From Candidatus Heimdallarchaeota archaeon (lineage in GTDB: Archaea; Asgardarchaeota; Heimdallarchaeia; Heimdallarchaeales; Heimdallarchaeaceae): a DNA stretch of 7,361 nucleotides. Below are positions 5,383-7,361 of the stretch, one piece after another. The stretch spans positions 1 through 7,361 of the forward strand of contig JAGLTP010000701.1 of NCBI GenBank assembly GCA_023135215.1, read 5' to 3'. How positions within the stretch are numbered: position 1 is the stretch's first letter; each line of letters opens with the position of its first letter. A program made the position numbers and the translations under genes. The notes beneath the pieces were generated by a model that saw only the letters and a list, made by a program, of their open reading frames with translations, had not been told where the DNA came from and did no database searches.

Positions 5383-6285
5383 ATGATAAGAGTTGCTAGC
5401 ATACAAATAGCTCCAGTTTTTCTAGATGCTCAAAAAACTTGGAAAAAACTTGAAGAGAAGATTATTGAAGCTAAATCAAATGGAGCGGAACTAGTTACTT
5501 GGGGAGAAACACTGATTCCAGGATATCCCAATTGGGTTTCACCTTCAGGTGGAGCTAAATTTAATGATATGCAACAAAAGAAAGTATATGCTAAATATTG
5601 GGAAGAAGCTATTAAGTTAGGCAATAGTGCTATCATTGAAGAAATGAAGCAATTAGCAAAGAAATTAGAGATGATGTTCATGGGAGGAATAGCAGAAAAA
5701 GATGGAGGATCAATTTACTGCACACTGTTAACTATTGGATCAGATGGGGAAATTAAGGGGCGTCATCGAAAACTAAAACCTACGTATGATGAGAGATTAG
5801 TCTGGGCAGATGGAGACAGATTGGGACTAAAAACCCATGAATTAAAAGGAATAAAAATAGGTGGATTAAACTGTTGGGAGAATTGGATGCCATTACCACG
5901 AGCAGCTTTACATCTACAAGAAGAAATTCTTCATATTGCAGTGTGGCCAGGTAGTTTAAAATTAACTGAAGACATCACTCGATTTATAGCACTTGAAGGC
6001 AGATCCTGGGTAGTTTCCTCTTGCGGTTTAATAAGACCAACAGATTTCCAGCATCTTGATGAGGAGGTGTTTCCTATGAAACAGATAATGGAATCTAGAA
6101 CAAGCAGCTGGAAAAATGGAGGATCCATGATTGTTGATCCAACTGGGAAAGTAGTTCAAGGACCTTTAGTTGATGAAGAAGGGATACTCTATCAGGATAT
6201 AGATCCGCTTGTTGCTATTCAGGAAAGACAAAATTTCGATATAAGTGGACATTATTCAAGATTCGATCTATTCAACAAACCATAA
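5383..6285 (+). CDS. Nitrilase (branch-1-like carbon-nitrogen hydrolase)
   Basis: From ATG 5383 the protein has 300 residues. All catalytic residues are present in canonical nitrilase contexts: Glu42 in WGETLIPGYP, Lys130 in HRKLKPTYDERLVW (with the auxiliary Glu137), and nucleophile Cys164 in GGLNCWENWMP. Rhodococcus nitrilase has Glu48, Lys131, Glu138 and Cys165, so the numbering also supports this start; the ATG at 5347 would add an extra hydrophobic dozen residues. The tail ends with the family's GHYSRFD motif, so the domain is complete. Known of the family: direct hydrolysis of organic nitriles to acid and ammonia by cytoplasmic helical oligomers. The LNCWENW context points to true nitrilase rather than amidase or biotinidase branches; aliphatic or arylaceto-nitriles or cyanide are possible substrates. 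No nitrile-making or aldoxime gene is adjacent. In an archaeon, acquisition from bacteria is plausible but untested. Confidence 0.92.
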   Translation: MIRVASIQIAPVFLDAQKTWKKLEEKIIEAKSNGAELVTWGETLIPGYPNWVSPSGGAKFNDMQQKKVYAKYWEEAIKLGNSAIIEEMKQLAKKLEMMFMGGIAEKDGGSIYCTLLTIGSDGEIKGRHRKLKPTYDERLVWADGDRLGLKTHELKGIKIGGLNCWENWMPLPRAALHLQEEILHIAVWPGSLKLTEDITRFIALEGRSWVVSSCGLIRPTDFQHLDEEVFPMKQIMESRTSSWKNGGSMIVDPTGKVVQGPLVDEEGILYQDIDPLVAIQERQNFDISGHYSRFDLFNKP

Positions 6286-6311
6286 ACCAATAAAAAAAAG
6301 AAAAAGAAATT
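6286..6311 (-). terminator. T-rich terminator of the MBL-fold hydrolase gene
   Basis: After the stop codon at 6312-6314 the minus strand reads AATTTCTTTTTC and then eight T residues and ATT, a hairpin-free oligo-T terminator in the 26-base convergent spacer. The sequence is close to that in the other convergent spacer at 4148-4168. No T-tract serves the plus-strand nitrilase gene. Confidence 0.55.
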
Positions 6312-7091
6312 TTAGGGTGAAAAAGTGCAAGATGAAAAATAGGACATCTGCATTATTTCAATGTTCAAGCTTTCAATAGAAGTTCTATAAGTTTCACAGA
6401 ATATTACTTCTGCTCCTACCGCAAAATGGATTGGTATGAAATAGGTTGGATCAATAGCATCAAGAGCAAAGACTACATCCATATTTGCCATTGTTTGACA
6501 ACCAGGTCCAAGAGGTAGAAGTGCCACATCAACTAAACCGTTAAGTTCAGAGTATTCAGGAATATTAGAAGAATCACCAGCATGGAAAAAAGTAAAACCA
6601 TCAATATCAATGAGATAACTTGTGTAATTATTAGATTTAGGATGACTTGGATCATATCCTTCAGGTGCGAAGGTATACATGTAAAAACATGTGACTTCAA
6701 TTGGTCCTACTTGAAAGCTATCTCCAGGTACAACACCTAGTCCATCATAAAGTGCAATATATGTTGAAAGACATGCGGGAAAAACATTTAACGTGTCTTC
6801 CTTCTGAAGCATAGTAACCATAGTGCTTTGATAATGATCTCCATGTTCATGTGTAATTAATATAGCATCAGCAGGAAGATCGCTATAATTGTCGGGAAGA
6901 TTGATTGGATCAATATAGATCCGAACACCTTTCGCTTCAATCATTACTCCTGCGTTTTCTAAAAGGTTAAAATTTATATCCTTACTTTTGTTTACTAATA
7001 CAATTGTAGTAGGAATTGCTACTGCAGAAGCAACCAAAATAAAACTAGAAGCGATTACAATAATCAATTTTGTTGTTTTTGTTAAACTCAT
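6312..7091 (-). CDS. Membrane-anchored metallo-beta-lactamase-fold hydrolase (UlaG/COG2220-like)
   Basis: Of 259 residues, the first about 37 form a lysine-led hydrophobic segment (8-33), a signal anchor or uncleaved signal peptide without a lipobox cysteine. The positive N-terminus would put the catalytic domain outside the cytoplasm. The MBL-fold metal motifs follow: H81-x-H83-x-D85-H86 in THEHGDHY, D173 in FFHAGDSS, and H222 in PIHFA. His150 in PSHPKSNN lies near where some relatives carry a further conserved polar residue. The order and spacing fit COG2220-type beta-lactamase-fold hydrolases, which act on phosphodiesters, lactones or other esters; no substrate can be named. The catalytic domain appears complete. 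ATG 7091 has no SD but has a good TATA box 23-31 bases upstream, so the mRNA is probably leaderless. It is convergent with the nitrilase, and its own promoter separates it from the gene upstream. Confidence 0.88.
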   Translation of the reverse strand: MSLTKTTKLIIVIASSFILVASAVAIPTTIVLVNKSKDINFNLLENAGVMIEAKGVRIYIDPINLPDNYSDLPADAILITHEHGDHYQSTMVTMLQKEDTLNVFPACLSTYIALYDGLGVVPGDSFQVGPIEVTCFYMYTFAPEGYDPSHPKSNNYTSYLIDIDGFTFFHAGDSSNIPEYSELNGLVDVALLPLGPGCQTMANMDVVFALDAIDPTYFIPIHFAVGAEVIFCETYRTSIESLNIEIMQMSYFSSCTFSP

Positions 7092-7113
7092 ATTGTTAGT
7101 GGAAGTATATGCA

Positions 7114-7122
7114 CTTATATAG
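7114..7122 (-). promoter_or_regulatory. TATA box of the MBL-fold hydrolase gene
   Basis: The minus strand reads CTATATAAG, 23-31 bases before the ATG at 7091, the spacing expected for a leaderless archaeal transcript. It is the best TATA match in the window. Confidence 0.6.
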
Positions 7123-7130
7123 TTTCAGAG

Positions 7131-7140
7131 AAAAAAATAA
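7131..7140 (-). terminator. T-tract ending the partial gene at the right edge
   Basis: The minus strand reads TTATTTTTTT about 14 bases after the stop codon of the partial gene at 7154 and just before the TATA box of the next gene. It probably insulates the two transcripts. Confidence 0.45.
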
Positions 7141-7153
7141 GCGGTTAGTACTC

Positions 7154-7360
7154 TCAGGAGAGCCTTTCTTTTGGAATTATGACGGAATAACCTCCTTCTG
7201 TGTGACCTTTTCTAAGTACCAAAATATTAAACCCAACACCAAAAACATGAACTTTAGGATTAGGCATTATTTTTAGAAAAATATAATCTTTTTTCTCATC
7301 TGAATCTAAATGCTTTGTTATCATTCTAAGAATTCTTTTTTCATAGAAAATCGCTAGTAA
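7154..7360 (-). CDS. C-terminal fragment of an unidentified protein (cut by right window edge)
   Basis: The frame enters from the right edge and runs 68 codons to a TGA at 7154-7156. The visible residues begin in a charged helix-like part (YEKRILRMITKH, then DSDEKKD) and continue as alternating hydrophobic strands (IFLKIMP, VHVFGVGFNILVLR, YSVIIP), ending KERLS. This looks like a small alpha/beta or all-beta domain end. No cysteines, motifs or membrane segments are visible, and I do not recognise it. An internal ATG at residue 13 could make it a very short separate gene, but the open frame reaching the edge argues for a longer protein. It is followed by a T-tract and the MBL-fold gene's own promoter. 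Confidence 0.55.
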   Translation of the reverse strand, partial: LLAIFYEKRILRMITKHLDSDEKKDYIFLKIMPNPKVHVFGVGFNILVLRKGHTEGGYSVIIPKERLS

Positions 7361-7361
7361 T

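Noticed and set aside
5430..6128. Two minus-strand open frames (5430-5681 and 5931-6128) opposite the nitrilase gene
   Set aside because: Both overlap catalytic regions of a clear nitrilase and show no motifs of their own.

Overview
The window is AT-rich (roughly one third G+C by eye) and gene-dense. It reads as archaeal chromosome. TATA-type boxes lie about 22-32 bases before several start codons with no Shine-Dalgarno sequence, which suggests leaderless mRNAs. Two genes instead have an SD and a leader or near-leader. Several genes end in oligo-T tracts without strong hairpins. AGA is the usual arginine codon. An Asgard-type or other mesophilic archaeon is plausible, but no lineage marker is present. 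No mobile element, CRISPR array, tRNA or rRNA was found.

Layout, left to right. (1) Two genes read leftward: a cysteine-rich protein with a 4-vinyl-reductase-like C-terminus (1057-1761), then a DUF362-type iron-sulfur protein with two ferredoxin motifs (1-1005, cut by the left edge). They are co-oriented and 51 bases apart, but the second has its own TATA box and a 15-base palindrome just before its start. (2) A 392-base gap (1762-2153) holds the promoter of the cysteine-rich gene and a 65-codon open stretch that resembles a damaged ArsR-type helix-turn-helix N-terminus. (3) A rightward class I SAM methyltransferase (2154-2873) ends one base from the stop of a leftward acetoacetate-decarboxylase-family protein (2875-3609). 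(4) That enzyme is divergent from a four-helix membrane protein (3707-4147). Their 97-base spacer contains a perfect 9-base inverted repeat, with one arm next to each gene's TATA-like box. (5) A leftward membrane protein with a long charged, probably disordered linker and a beta-rich domain (4169-5275) is divergent from a complete branch-1-type nitrilase (5383-6285). (6) A membrane-anchored, probably extracytoplasmic metallo-beta-lactamase-fold hydrolase (6312-7091) lies downstream of the C-terminal end of an unidentified gene (7154-7360).

Most genes have their own promoter and alternate in direction, so this is not one large operon. The only pairings with real support are the cysteine-rich/DUF362 pair, probably a redox or metal function, and the decarboxylase-like/membrane protein pair, which share a regulatory element. 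The nitrilase and decarboxylase-like protein suggest small-molecule carbon or nitrogen metabolism, but no pathway can be assembled from this window. I see no defence or other multi-gene accessory system. The best candidates for something undescribed are the shared promoter element at 3625-3680, the palindrome at 1018-1032, the three-CxC protein, and the decarboxylase-family protein with an altered active site.
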